Below are positions 55,799-64,000 of a stretch of DNA of 64,000 nucleotides, in pieces; within the stretch, counting starts at the first letter, position 1; each line of letters starts with the position of its first letter. The notes under the pieces are model-generated. The model was not told the origin of the DNA, ran no database searches, and saw nothing but the letters and a program-made list of their open reading frames with translations. The stretch is from contig NZ_CANSMR010000014.1 in NCBI RefSeq assembly GCF_947648125.1, positions 62,001 through 126,000 of the forward strand. Reading direction: 5' to 3'. The stretch comes from an uncultured Bradyrhizobium sp. (lineage in GTDB: Bacteria; Pseudomonadota; Alphaproteobacteria; Rhizobiales; Xanthobacteraceae). The position numbers and the translations under genes are program-made.

Positions 55799-57412
55799 AT
55801 GACCATGAGCGCTCCCAACGACAACCTCGAACGACCGCTCCATGAAATGCTGCGGAGGCATGCCCGTGAGCGGCCGGAGAAACCGGCCTGCATCTGGTAT
55901 GGCCGCGCCATCACGTTCCTCGAGCTCGACCGTGCGAGTGATGCATTCGCGGCGCGCCTGCAACAGCTCGGCGTCGCCAAAGGCGAGCCGGTCGCACTGT
56001 TCATGAACAATTGTCCGCAATACCTGATGGCGCAATTCGGCATCCAGAAGATCGGCGCCATTGCCTCGCCCTGCGGGGCGCTGAACAAGGAGCACGAGCT
56101 CGCCTACCAGCTCGACGATCTCGGCGCGCGCGTGATCGTCGCGGCCGAACCGCTATTGCCGATCGTAGGTCAGGTCCGCGACAAGACGAAGCTCGAGCAT
56201 GTCTTCGTGGTCCGCTACCCCGACCTGCTGCCCGAGCGGCCACCGATCGGCGTTCCGGACGAACTGCTCGCATCCGGCTCCGAGCCGGACGGTACGGCCG
56301 GCGAAATTGAGGACTTTCTCTCCGTCGCTGCAAGCGGCGCGTCGCCCCGCGATGTCGCGATCGACATGAACGATACCGCGCTGATGATCTACACGTCAGG
56401 CAGCACGGGCCGGCCCAAAGGGGCGATGCTGTCCTATCGCAACGTCATCTTCAAGACGGCCGCGACCGTGAACTGCAACGGGATCGGCACCGATGACGTC
56501 CTGCTCTCGATCGCGCCGCTTTATCATATCGCCGGCATGGTGATGGGCGTGAATGCACCGGTCTACGCCGGCGCGACGTCCGTGCTGCTGTACCGGTTCG
56601 ATCCGCTCGTGACGGCACAGGTGATCGACCGCTATCAGGTAAGCTGGTGGTACAGCGTGGCGCCGATGAACGTCGCGATCACGCAGCTCCCGAACATTTC
56701 CGACTTCGCGCTGAGGAGCCTCCGCGTCAATCCCGTGACCAGTTTCGGCATCGACTGGACCGAAGCGCTTGCCAGACAATGGCAAGCCGTCGCACCGAAC
56801 TGCGAGAGCTTCGAGGCGGCGTACGGGCTGACCGAGACCCACACGGTGGACACCTTCATGCCGCGCACTTCAGTTCGCTGGGGCACCCATGGCAGACCGG
56901 TGCCCGGCAACGAGATCCGGATCGTCGATCCCGACTCCGGCGCAGACAAGCCAGCCGGCGTCCCGGGCGAAATCGTGATCCGCGGCCCGGGCGTATTCAA
57001 AGGCTACCGCAATCGTCCCGACGCGACCGCGGAGGCGCTGCGCAATGGCTGGCTGCACACCGGCGACATGGGCCGCCTCGATGCCGACGGCTATCTGACC
57101 TTCATGGGTCGCTTCAAGGAGATGATCAAGGTCTCCGGCTACAGCGTCTTCCCGGAAGAGGTCGAATCGATTCTGAACAAGCACCCCGACGTGGCGGCGT
57201 CAGCCGTGATCGGCGTGCCCGACGCAACGAAGGGCGAGGTGGTCAAGGCCTTCATCGTCCTGACCCCGCGTGCCGAACTGGACACCGCCCAGCTCGTGGC
57301 GTGGGCGCGCCAGAACATGGCGCCTTACAAGGTGCCGCGCGATGTCAGCTTCGTTACCGAGTTGCCGCGCTCACCGGCCGGCAAGCTGTTGCGGCGGTTG
57401 CTGAAGGACTGA
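55799..57412 (+). CDS. AMP-forming acyl-CoA synthetase (CaiC-like)
   Basis: A 537-residue ligase. The P-loop YTSGSTGRPKGAML is near residue 198; YGLTETHTVD, WLHTGDMGRLDADGYLTFMGR and the terminal catalytic Lys in RSPAGKLLRR are present. It activates a carboxylic acid with ATP. The crotonobetaine/carnitine-CoA ligase group is the closest by pattern, though the substrate is unproven. The ATG at 55799 (or 55805) is used; the longer frame to 55742 has no ribosome site. Confidence 0.87.
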   Translation: MTMSAPNDNLERPLHEMLRRHARERPEKPACIWYGRAITFLELDRASDAFAARLQQLGVAKGEPVALFMNNCPQYLMAQFGIQKIGAIASPCGALNKEHELAYQLDDLGARVIVAAEPLLPIVGQVRDKTKLEHVFVVRYPDLLPERPPIGVPDELLASGSEPDGTAGEIEDFLSVAASGASPRDVAIDMNDTALMIYTSGSTGRPKGAMLSYRNVIFKTAATVNCNGIGTDDVLLSIAPLYHIAGMVMGVNAPVYAGATSVLLYRFDPLVTAQVIDRYQVSWWYSVAPMNVAITQLPNISDFALRSLRVNPVTSFGIDWTEALARQWQAVAPNCESFEAAYGLTETHTVDTFMPRTSVRWGTHGRPVPGNEIRIVDPDSGADKPAGVPGEIVIRGPGVFKGYRNRPDATAEALRNGWLHTGDMGRLDADGYLTFMGRFKEMIKVSGYSVFPEEVESILNKHPDVAASAVIGVPDATKGEVVKAFIVLTPRAELDTAQLVAWARQNMAPYKVPRDVSFVTELPRSPAGKLLRRLLKD

Positions 57413-57592
57413 CGCTGCAGCGAACTTGCCCCGACCGGCCGACGGCGCCAGCCAAAAATCCCGATCGGCCATGTCCCAAAATCACTCCCGATTTGGTCCG
57501 ACAGCACCTTTTCGGGAATCGATGTCCATGTTGGACATGTCGTTTTGGATCCTCGGCGATTCATCGATAAAGAGCAAATTGCAGCCTGCGAC

Positions 57593-57787
57593 ATGTTCAG
57601 TCACGACCACGAATGCTCGGGCATCAAGTACCAGCGATGCATGAAACGGATGATCGAAGCGCTCAGAGAAGAACTGACGCTGCAAGGCATCATCGGTCAG
57701 GGGACCACCACGGATCTGCGGGTAGACATCGTCAGCCTGGCCGAAACCGCACTCATGGCGTGCGATTTCGATAAGGTCGCGGACTGA
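57593..57787 (+). CDS. Possible small protein, unknown
   Basis: A 64-residue ORF (MFSHDHECSGIKYQRCMKRM...) with gene-like third-position GC and predicted helices. It has a weak start context; a TTG at 57545 would lengthen it. It overlaps a minus-strand ORF (57482-57880) that looks less gene-like. The remainder of 57413-57914 is empty. Confidence 0.35.
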   Translation: MFSHDHECSGIKYQRCMKRMIEALREELTLQGIIGQGTTTDLRVDIVSLAETALMACDFDKVAD

Positions 57788-57914
57788 TGCGGCCACTTGA
57801 GCAGAATCAAGACCTTCGTTCGCGAATGAACAAGCTGGCCGCCAGCTACGGCCGGAAAATGGGGTTTCGCCTACCGTCAAAAGTCTGCCGCGTCCGCAAT
57901 GGAGAGGCTTCGCG

Positions 57915-58841
57915 CTATCCCCTATCCCTCTCCCAGGGCAGTTGCGGAACGAAGAACTTCAGGAGGTAGTCGATGAAAAAACGCACTTTGGGAGCCACAT
58001 GATGTGTTGCCGGATAAACCGCCGCGATCGTATATGGCGCCTGGACAGCGTTTGGGAGAACCGGAATTAATCTGCCCTGCCGCAGAGCTCCTGCCGCCAG
58101 AAACTCTGGAAGCGATGCGATCCCCAAGCCAGCAATCGCCATATCCCTAATCGCGTCGCCATTATTTGCGACAATGCGGGACCGTATTGACAACGAGATC
58201 GCCCGCCGCCCCTTGCCTTCCCTTTCGAAGCGCCAGAATCGATTAGCGTGGACATAGGCGTAGTCAATACACGTATGTTCTGCCAGTTCGGCGACGCTCT
58301 TCGGAAGACCGTACTGTTCCGCATAGTTTGGACTACAACACATAACTCGCGCGCACTCACCAAGCCTACGCGCTTTTAAGCTTGAATCCCGCAGATCCCC
58401 TATTCGGATGCCAAGATCGTACCCTCCACGGACGAGATCGACGTGACGGTCCTCGTAATCGATCGCGAGTTCGAGGTCTGGGTGGCGCCGCGCAAACTCG
58501 GCAATCACCGGTCCAAGATACATTATCCCGAACGACATTGGCGTTGTGACGCGCAACTGTCCGCGCAAAGAACTCCCGAGGCGCCCTGACAAGCTCTCTG
58601 CCGTCTCGCTGATCTCATGTAAGAGAGGGACCATCCTTTCGTAGAATGCCCCACCGCTATCCGTAGGTCGCAGCTGACGCGTCGAACGCTGAAACAACTC
58701 CACACCCAGGGCGTCCTCCAAGTCGCTGATGCGCTTACTGATCACCGACTTCGACAGGTTCATGCGATCGGCCGCGGCGGTAATGCCGCCCGCTTCCATC
58801 ACACGCACAAACGTTACGATGTCATCGAAGCGCCACTTCAT
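57915..58841 (-). CDS. LysR-family regulator
   Basis: A 308-residue LysR protein of the CrgA/DmlR-like group. The winged helix is at about residues 5-60 (IVTFVRVMEAGGITAAADRM..., SKSVISKRISDLEDALG). The effector domain includes the PMSFGIMYLGPVIAEFARRHPDLEL block. The ATG at 58841 begins directly at the domain. Codon use is less GC-biased than the rest of the window. It is divergent from the isochorismatase gene, and an inverted repeat lies directly upstream. Confidence 0.87.
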   Translation of the reverse strand: MKWRFDDIVTFVRVMEAGGITAAADRMNLSKSVISKRISDLEDALGVELFQRSTRQLRPTDSGGAFYERMVPLLHEISETAESLSGRLGSSLRGQLRVTTPMSFGIMYLGPVIAEFARRHPDLELAIDYEDRHVDLVRGGYDLGIRIGDLRDSSLKARRLGECARVMCCSPNYAEQYGLPKSVAELAEHTCIDYAYVHANRFWRFEREGKGRRAISLSIRSRIVANNGDAIRDMAIAGLGIASLPEFLAAGALRQGRLIPVLPNAVQAPYTIAAVYPATHHVAPKVRFFIDYLLKFFVPQLPWERDRG

Positions 58842-58860
58842 TGTTCGATCGTAACGAACA
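58842..58860. promoter_or_regulatory. Inverted repeat TGTTCG-N7-CGAACA before lysR
   Basis: Perfect 6-bp arms starting one base upstream of the LysR ATG, a plausible autoregulatory site. The rest of the 549-bp gap (58842-59390) holds a GCCTCCAT/ATGGAGGC hairpin (58932-58951) and one more palindrome near 59310, but no convincing gene. Confidence 0.5.
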
Positions 58861-59309
58861 TTATCAGCGTTGTGAAGCAACGTGCTTCGCGCCAATGCTG
58901 AGGGGATGCTGTAGGGTCTCCTTCAAATCATGCCTCCATTCATATGGAGGCCCTCCCACTCCAGTAAGGTACTAAACTCTGCTTCGAGCAGGGTCGAGCC
59001 GGAGACTTTTCCGCGCCTCCTTCGCCTGCTCCATCCGATCCTTGGAAGCCGCTCAAGCGAAAGATCGTTCGCAACCTTCACGACATTAGCGCAGCGAACG
59101 ACTGACCAAGGAAATGGCCACAGATCGCGCGCAGCCCCGCTCCTGCCGGGCAGTGGAGCACGTTGCTCCCGTCAGGACGAGGGTCCCAATCGACACCAGG
59201 CTCACCTCAAACCCCGAATGTTCACGAGTGGTCTTCTATCCGCATACAACCGTTCGACCAACCAGAACACGAAGTTCGTGAATTAGAGCTTTAGTCCGAT
59301 TCTGAAACG

Positions 59310-59335
59310 ATACTTAGTACTAATCAGTACGGTAT
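59310..59335. promoter_or_regulatory. Palindromic operator candidate before the isochorismatase gene
   Basis: GTACT-AATC-AGTAC (59317-59330) is perfect and is bracketed by ATAC and GTAT. It lies 55 bp before the start at 59391, where a LysR-type activator or a repressor could bind. Confidence 0.5.
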
Positions 59336-59390
59336 GGCGCTGACAAGATATGGCGTGCCGTGTCCAACATCACTTCTCAAGGAATCGGAT

Positions 59391-60023
59391 ATGACCAGCG
59401 AAATTGTCCGCGATCCTCTAAAGGATCACCTTCTTACGCCGCAGAATTCCGCATTCATCATCATCGACTATCAGCCGATCCAGGTCAGTTCGATCCGCTC
59501 GATGGATCAAAAGGAGCTTGTGTTCAATATCGTGCATACGGCCAAGGCCGCAATCAATTACAACCTTCCCATCGTTCATTCGACAGTGAATGTGGCGACC
59601 GGCAGAAACAAGCCACCGATCCAGCCGATCATGGACGTGCTGGCGGCGTATCCCACCTACGACCGCACATCAATCAACAGTTGGGAAGATGTCGAGTTCA
59701 AAAAGGCCGTCGTGGCGACGGGTCGCAAGAAACTCGTCATGACCGCGCTTTGGACGGAGGCATGCCTCGCATTCCCGGCGCTTGATGCTCTCGATGAGGG
59801 CTATGAAGTCTATGTTGTCGTCGACGCTGTCGGAGGCACCTCTGTCGCGGCTCACGAAGCGGCGCTTCGACGCGTAGAGCAGGCTGGCGCCAAGCTGATC
59901 AGCAAAACGCAGCTCTACTGCGAACTTCAGCGTGACTGGGTACGCGAGAAAACTGTCCCCGGCTTCATGGACGTTTTCCAGAATTGGGACGGCTCGAATC
60001 CCGAAATGGATTTCAAGGGCTAG
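59391..60023 (+). CDS. Isochorismatase-family hydrolase (YcaC-like)
   Basis: A 210-residue cysteine hydrolase. D26 (FIIIDYQP) and C125 (TALWTEACLAF) are two residues of the family's Asp-Lys-Cys triad. EGYEVYVVVDAVGGTS follows as usual. Family members cleave isochorismate, nicotinamide, N-carbamoyl compounds or others; the substrate is unknown. The ATG at 59391 has AAGGAAT upstream. It heads the set that continues with the PQQ dehydrogenase. In the 257-bp gap after it (60024-60280) a 31-codon ORF at 60037 is too weak to call. Confidence 0.85.
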   Translation: MTSEIVRDPLKDHLLTPQNSAFIIIDYQPIQVSSIRSMDQKELVFNIVHTAKAAINYNLPIVHSTVNVATGRNKPPIQPIMDVLAAYPTYDRTSINSWEDVEFKKAVVATGRKKLVMTALWTEACLAFPALDALDEGYEVYVVVDAVGGTSVAAHEAALRRVEQAGAKLISKTQLYCELQRDWVREKTVPGFMDVFQNWDGSNPEMDFKG

Positions 60024-60280
60024 AGATTCTGTAGGAATGGCCAACGTGGGCGCTGAAGCCGAGCGTAACGCGCGGATGATGATGGCTGTTATCCGCTCTG
60101 AGGCGAGACGAACCAGCGACGGCGCGATCTGAACGAAGGCCGTGGACGAGCCTTCGCATGCAGAGAGGAGGGTAATCGGACGCAAGTGCTCTGATGCTGC
60201 GGAGGCCAAGGCAGGTCGATGCGGTCGGATCCCACGACTACAAAATAGTGGCGATTAAAATCAAAACTGGGGGAAATGAA

Positions 60281-61951
60281 ATGATGATGCATCACCTGCT
60301 GCACCTCTCTCTCCTTTCAACCAATTCGTGTCAGGCTTTGGTCCGATCGCGGGCATTCCTGATACCCGTGATGGCAAGCCTGATGGCGCTATGCGTCAGC
60401 CCTGATCCGGCGCTCTCGGCGCAGCCGACCACGCAGGGTCCAACCCAAGCGGAATTGGATCGCGCGGATACCGACTCCGTCAACTGGCTCACTGACAACA
60501 AAGGCTATATGGGAACTCGCTTTTCGACGTTGTCGGAAATCAATCCGCGCAATATTCGCAACCTCAGGGAGGTCTGCTCCTTTGACATCGGAGAAACGGG
60601 CTCGTTTCAGAACGGGCCGATCGTCTACGACGGCTTGTTGTACACGACGACCGGTCTGACCACGGTCGCCATCGACGCCGCGACGTGCGCAAGGAAATGG
60701 GAGTATCACTACAAGGCCAGCCATGTGCTCGTGTCGAACAGCAAGGGGCCGGCGATCGCCGGCGGCCGCGTCATTCGCGGTACGCCCGATGGCCATCTGA
60801 TCGCGCTGGATGCAAAGACAGGCGCATTGCTGTGGGATCAGCAGATCATGGATCCGGTGAACGGCGAATACGCAACGGCTGCGCCGCTCGTCTGGAACGA
60901 TATCGTTTTCATGGGCAAGGCCGGCGCAGACCGTGGTATCCGCGGCGAGATGATGGCGTTCGGTGCTGACGACGGCCACAAGATGTGGAGCTTTCACGTC
61001 ATCCCCTCGGCGGGCGAGAAGGGATCGGAGACGTGGAAGAATCCGCCAAGCATCGAGCATGGCGGCGGTTCGCTCTGGACGACATTTGCGCTCGATTCAG
61101 CCGCCGGCCTGCTGTTGCTGCCGGTAGGTAATCCAGGGCCGGACTTCGACAATGATTCCCGACCCGGCACCAACCTTTTCACGAATTCTCTGGTCGCGCT
61201 CGATGCCCGGTCCGGAGAGCTGAAATGGTGGCATCAATTGCTCGCGCCTGACGATCGGGATTGGGATACGGCCGTCACCGCCGCCATTGACGCGGCCGAC
61301 GGCAGCAAGCTGGCGATGGCCGCGGGCAAGGACGGCGTGGTTCACATCGTTGACCGGATCACGGGCGAGCTGAAAGCGGGCGCGCCGCTAGTCACACGCT
61401 ATCAGAACACGACGGGCCCAGTGCCCACTGGAAGCGGCATACGTCTGTGTCCGATCGCTGCCGTGCAATGGAACGGACCGGCCTACAGCCCTGAAACCAA
61501 GTTGATGTACATGAACGGGATCGACTGGTGCGCGCAGGCGATCAAGGGACCGACGCCGGTCGCAAAGCCGGGTCAGGAATATCTGGGCTGGGCGAACTAT
61601 TACGGAACACGCGATCCCGTCGATGAGGCGTTCGGGCTGGTCAATGCAATCGATCCAACGACAGGGAATGTCGTTTGGCGCGCCAAGACGAAATCAATTC
61701 CACTTGGCGGCGTCGTCGTCACGGCCAGTGGCCTCGTTATTACCGGCACGATCGCTGGCGAGGTGCTCGTACTCGACGCGAAGACCGGCGCGGAAATGCA
61801 CAAAACCGAGGTGAAAGGAGGAATCGGCGGCGGGGTCGTCACCTACCAAGCTGGTGGCAGGCAGCTCATCGCCGTCGCGGCCGGGGACAACAACTTCACC
61901 TACGGCACGAAGGGTAAGAACACGATCGTTGTCCTGGGAGTACCGAAATAG
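60281..61951 (+). CDS. PQQ-dependent dehydrogenase, periplasmic, no heme domain
   Basis: A 556-residue quinoprotein. An N-terminal export signal (ending near SLMALCVSPDPALSAQ) is followed by an eight-bladed propeller pattern: NWLTDNKGYMGTRFSTLSEI, repeated GHLIALDAKTGALLWD, SLVALDARSGELKWW and EVLVLDAKTGAEM tryptophan-docking units. DDRDWDTAV near residue 325 is the likely catalytic Asp region. There is no CxxCH, so electrons must go to an external acceptor. The CC pair seen in many alcohol dehydrogenases is absent. The ATG at 60281 has GGGGGAAA upstream. It probably oxidises an alcohol, aldose or related substrate entering through the downstream porin. Confidence 0.85.
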   Translation: MMMHHLLHLSLLSTNSCQALVRSRAFLIPVMASLMALCVSPDPALSAQPTTQGPTQAELDRADTDSVNWLTDNKGYMGTRFSTLSEINPRNIRNLREVCSFDIGETGSFQNGPIVYDGLLYTTTGLTTVAIDAATCARKWEYHYKASHVLVSNSKGPAIAGGRVIRGTPDGHLIALDAKTGALLWDQQIMDPVNGEYATAAPLVWNDIVFMGKAGADRGIRGEMMAFGADDGHKMWSFHVIPSAGEKGSETWKNPPSIEHGGGSLWTTFALDSAAGLLLLPVGNPGPDFDNDSRPGTNLFTNSLVALDARSGELKWWHQLLAPDDRDWDTAVTAAIDAADGSKLAMAAGKDGVVHIVDRITGELKAGAPLVTRYQNTTGPVPTGSGIRLCPIAAVQWNGPAYSPETKLMYMNGIDWCAQAIKGPTPVAKPGQEYLGWANYYGTRDPVDEAFGLVNAIDPTTGNVVWRAKTKSIPLGGVVVTASGLVITGTIAGEVLVLDAKTGAEMHKTEVKGGIGGGVVTYQAGGRQLIAVAAGDNNFTYGTKGKNTIVVLGVPK

Positions 61952-61996
61952 CCTGAAAATTGATCGCCGCAATGTCTCCATCCCCGTAGGGAGTTG

Positions 61997-63499
61997 ATGA
62001 AAATGGGGCAGATGATTTTCGCCTGCAGCCGCCGTGTTAGTCTCTCCTGCACTCAAGCGGCGAGCCAGCGCTCGCCACGGTCCTTTAGCGTGCACGAGAC
62101 GCAGGTAACGACCAAGACCTGTCGTTATGCGATCGCTCTGTTCCTGGTCGCAGCGACGGCGGGAGTGGCGCCATCGGCATTCGGACAGCAGATGCCGGCA
62201 CCGACATCCAGCCAGGCCCAGATCACACAAACATGGCCGGCTCCCGCTCACATTTTCGGAGACTGGGGAGGTCTACGCACCAAGCTCGAGGATCTCGGCG
62301 TTACCTATTCCCTGACCTATACGTCGGAGAGCGTCTACAATGCGGTAGGCGGCTTGAGGCCCGGCGCCGACTATGCCCAGCAGATCGGATTCACGGCGAA
62401 CGTCGACTGGGAGAAAGTCGCGGGCGTTCCGGGCCTCGTCACCCACACGTATCTGATCAACCGCGCCGGTCGCAACGCGAGCGCCGATTATGTCGGCGAC
62501 ACCGTGCTCCAAGCCCAGGAAATCTTCGGCGCAGGGTTTGGTGTCGGCGCCAAGCTGGTTTGGTTCTACGGCGAAGAGAAGCTCTTCGACAACCGCGTCA
62601 ACATCGCTTTCGGTCGCTTTGCGCCCGGCACGGATTACAACGCGTCGCCCTTCTATTGCACTTTCATGACGCTGACCATTTGCGGCCACAATCGCGGCTT
62701 GACGGCCAATCAGGGCTTCGAAGACTGGCCGATGAACGTGTGGGGCGCCCGGGTCCGCGTGCGCCCCACGGAAGATACCTACGTGATGGTCGGAGCCTTC
62801 CAGTCGCAGCCGTTTCCGACTACCGCTGAACCCTTCACCCAGGGCGGCCATAGTGGCTGGGACTGGACCTTGGAAGGCACTACCGGTGCCAGCTTTCCGG
62901 TCGAAGTCGCCTATGAGCCGATCATTGGCAGGGACAAGATGCCTGGACACTACAAGCTCGGCTTCAACTGGGATACCTCCACCTATCCGGACAACTTCTT
63001 CGATGTGAATGGGCGGCCGCTTGCATTGACGGGTCTCCCAGGCTTTCCGCACCGAGGTCGCGCCCAGTTCTGGGCAGCCGCGGATCAGATGATCTTCAGG
63101 AATGGCCCGAACCCGAATGACGGGCTTATTCTGCTTGCCACCTTCGCGCATAACGAGTCCGACACGACATTGTTCAACAATTTTGCCTGGGCCGGCGTCA
63201 TCGATCGCGGCTTTTGGCCTGCGCGTCCGAGCGATCAAATCGCGTTCGGCTTCTCCTACTACGACGTCAGCAAGAAGCTAACGGACACCCAGCGCATTCA
63301 GGCGATGCTCGCCTCGCCGCTCGCCGGTGGAGCCCTGGGCGTGCAGCAATACGCCATGGTGTTGGAGGCCAACTACGGGATATCTCCCATACCCGGCCTT
63401 CTCATCCAGCCCGAGCTTGAATATTTCATCCGTCCCGGTGGCACGAATGCCGTTCGCAATGCTTTCCTGGTGGGGCTCAAGATCGCAGCGGACTTTTGA
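61997..63499 (+). CDS. OprB-family carbohydrate-selective porin
   Basis: A 500-residue outer-membrane protein. A signal segment (about residues 40-65, YAIALFLVAATAGVAPSAFGQQ) lies behind an unusually long N-terminal extension, so the true start may be further in. HIFGDWGGLRTKLEDLGVTYSLTYTSESVYN is the OprB signature. Repeated amphipathic strands follow, and the chain ends in an aromatic residue (IAADF), as needed for beta-barrel assembly. It is 45 bp after the PQQ dehydrogenase gene and probably admits its substrate. Confidence 0.88.
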   Translation: MKMGQMIFACSRRVSLSCTQAASQRSPRSFSVHETQVTTKTCRYAIALFLVAATAGVAPSAFGQQMPAPTSSQAQITQTWPAPAHIFGDWGGLRTKLEDLGVTYSLTYTSESVYNAVGGLRPGADYAQQIGFTANVDWEKVAGVPGLVTHTYLINRAGRNASADYVGDTVLQAQEIFGAGFGVGAKLVWFYGEEKLFDNRVNIAFGRFAPGTDYNASPFYCTFMTLTICGHNRGLTANQGFEDWPMNVWGARVRVRPTEDTYVMVGAFQSQPFPTTAEPFTQGGHSGWDWTLEGTTGASFPVEVAYEPIIGRDKMPGHYKLGFNWDTSTYPDNFFDVNGRPLALTGLPGFPHRGRAQFWAAADQMIFRNGPNPNDGLILLATFAHNESDTTLFNNFAWAGVIDRGFWPARPSDQIAFGFSYYDVSKKLTDTQRIQAMLASPLAGGALGVQQYAMVLEANYGISPIPGLLIQPELEYFIRPGGTNAVRNAFLVGLKIAADF

Positions 63500-63973
63500 T
63501 CGCCGGCGTGGCCGCGCCACGCGTAGCCCGAAGGGCGAAGTGTGGCGGAGAGAGTGTCAGAATACGGATATATCACCCTCGGCTGCACACGTTCGTCGAT
63601 GTTCAAGAAACACCCGCACCATAGGCGCTAGCTGTGCGCCAGACACCACGCGCGTCCATGCCAATTCGCGTGCAGCCCGTTCGAAAATATGGGCCGGAGT
63701 ATGGACAAAAACGTTCGACGGAAAATTGAGTTCGCTTACCCGTGAAAAGACTGAACCTGAAATTTCCGTGTGTGCAACTATAAGTTTTCAAATACGTTTT
63801 CTTCTCGCTTTGAGAGAGGCGCTTCAAGGCGTTTTCCGGTTCGGGGACCAAGACATCTGCCCGCATCTCGAACTGTCCAGCCAAGTGCCGGTTGCTGGCA
63901 TGCCGGTTTCCTGTTGTTTTGGACTCACTTATTGATTGGGGAAGATACCTGTCCGGAACCGGGGATACACCAT

Positions 63974-64000
63974 ATGAGGACGCGAAGGGAGATTGCGGAC
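63974..64000 (+). CDS. Possible start of the next gene (cut by window)
   Basis: An ATG (MRTRREIAD...) opens a frame that runs off the window. Only nine codons are visible, so this is a guess. Between 63500 and 63973 the DNA is AT-richer and contains no ORF with gene-like features. Confidence 0.2.

Noticed and set aside
57482-57880. 132-codon minus-strand frame
   Set aside because: Competes with the plus-strand small ORF at 57593 and has poorer codon pattern and no ribosome site; neither is certain.
58930-59286. 118-codon plus-strand frame in the lysR gap
   Set aside because: Ser/Arg-rich, no ribosome site, no domain; overlaps a hairpin.
63603-63884. 93-codon minus-strand frame
   Set aside because: No ribosome site and no family resemblance; it sits in an AT-richer non-coding stretch.

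Overview
The window is GC-rich alphaproteobacterial chromosome. Gene content and intergenic repeats point to Bradyrhizobium or a close relative: acdS next to a divergent Lrp-type acdR, an alphaproteobacterial minCDE operon, REP-like hairpins (GTAGCCCGGAT... and CGTCATTGCGAG... types), Bug-type binding proteins, PHA/wax-ester lipid genes and many AraC/LysR/GntR regulators. No rRNA, tRNA, CRISPR array, complete insertion sequence or phage gene was found. The species call is inference from content, not from a marker gene.

Layout. 1-4.3 kb: 3' part of recQ, a Baeyer-Villiger monooxygenase and a metallophosphoesterase. 4.3-6.0 kb: a less GC-rich patch with one coiled-coil/winged-helix gene, a clear intrinsic terminator and a possible small RNA. 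6.0-8.5 kb: acdS/acdR and two small conserved-looking genes. 8.6-13 kb: LysM protein, sirtuin, minCDE plus a fourth translationally coupled ORF. 13-18.4 kb: TetR with a small exported protein, pstS with a Pho box, a Bug protein, an alkaline-phosphatase-superfamily enzyme. 18.5-23.4 kb: TadE/TadE/TadG and a membrane-spermidine-synthase fusion. 23.5-30.5 kb: an aromatic catabolic operon (FAH-family hydrolase, two flavin monooxygenases, extradiol dioxygenase, orphan binding protein) with a divergent GntR regulator, flanked by two related ~90-bp direct repeats. 30.7-33.6 kb: DUF5996 protein, two small genes and a LysR regulator.

33.7-43.3 kb is a long minus-strand lipid block: two alpha/beta hydrolases, two SDRs, adenylate kinase, MFS carrier, wax-ester synthase/DGAT, acyl-CoA ligase and phasin. 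43.4-50.7 kb holds three paralogous AraC regulators around acetoacetate decarboxylase, a 3-hydroxyacyl-CoA dehydrogenase and a CaiB-type CoA transferase. A two-block sequence motif recurs five times here, and four of the five copies lie upstream of a gene, all in the same orientation relative to it; this is the best candidate for an undescribed regulon. 50.8-57.4 kb: a three-gene operon (DUF3100 membrane protein, M20 amidohydrolase, L-serine dehydratase), a GNAT and an acyl-CoA synthetase. 57.9-63.5 kb: a LysR regulator divergent from isochorismatase hydrolase, followed by a PQQ dehydrogenase and an OprB porin, apparently a periplasmic oxidation module.
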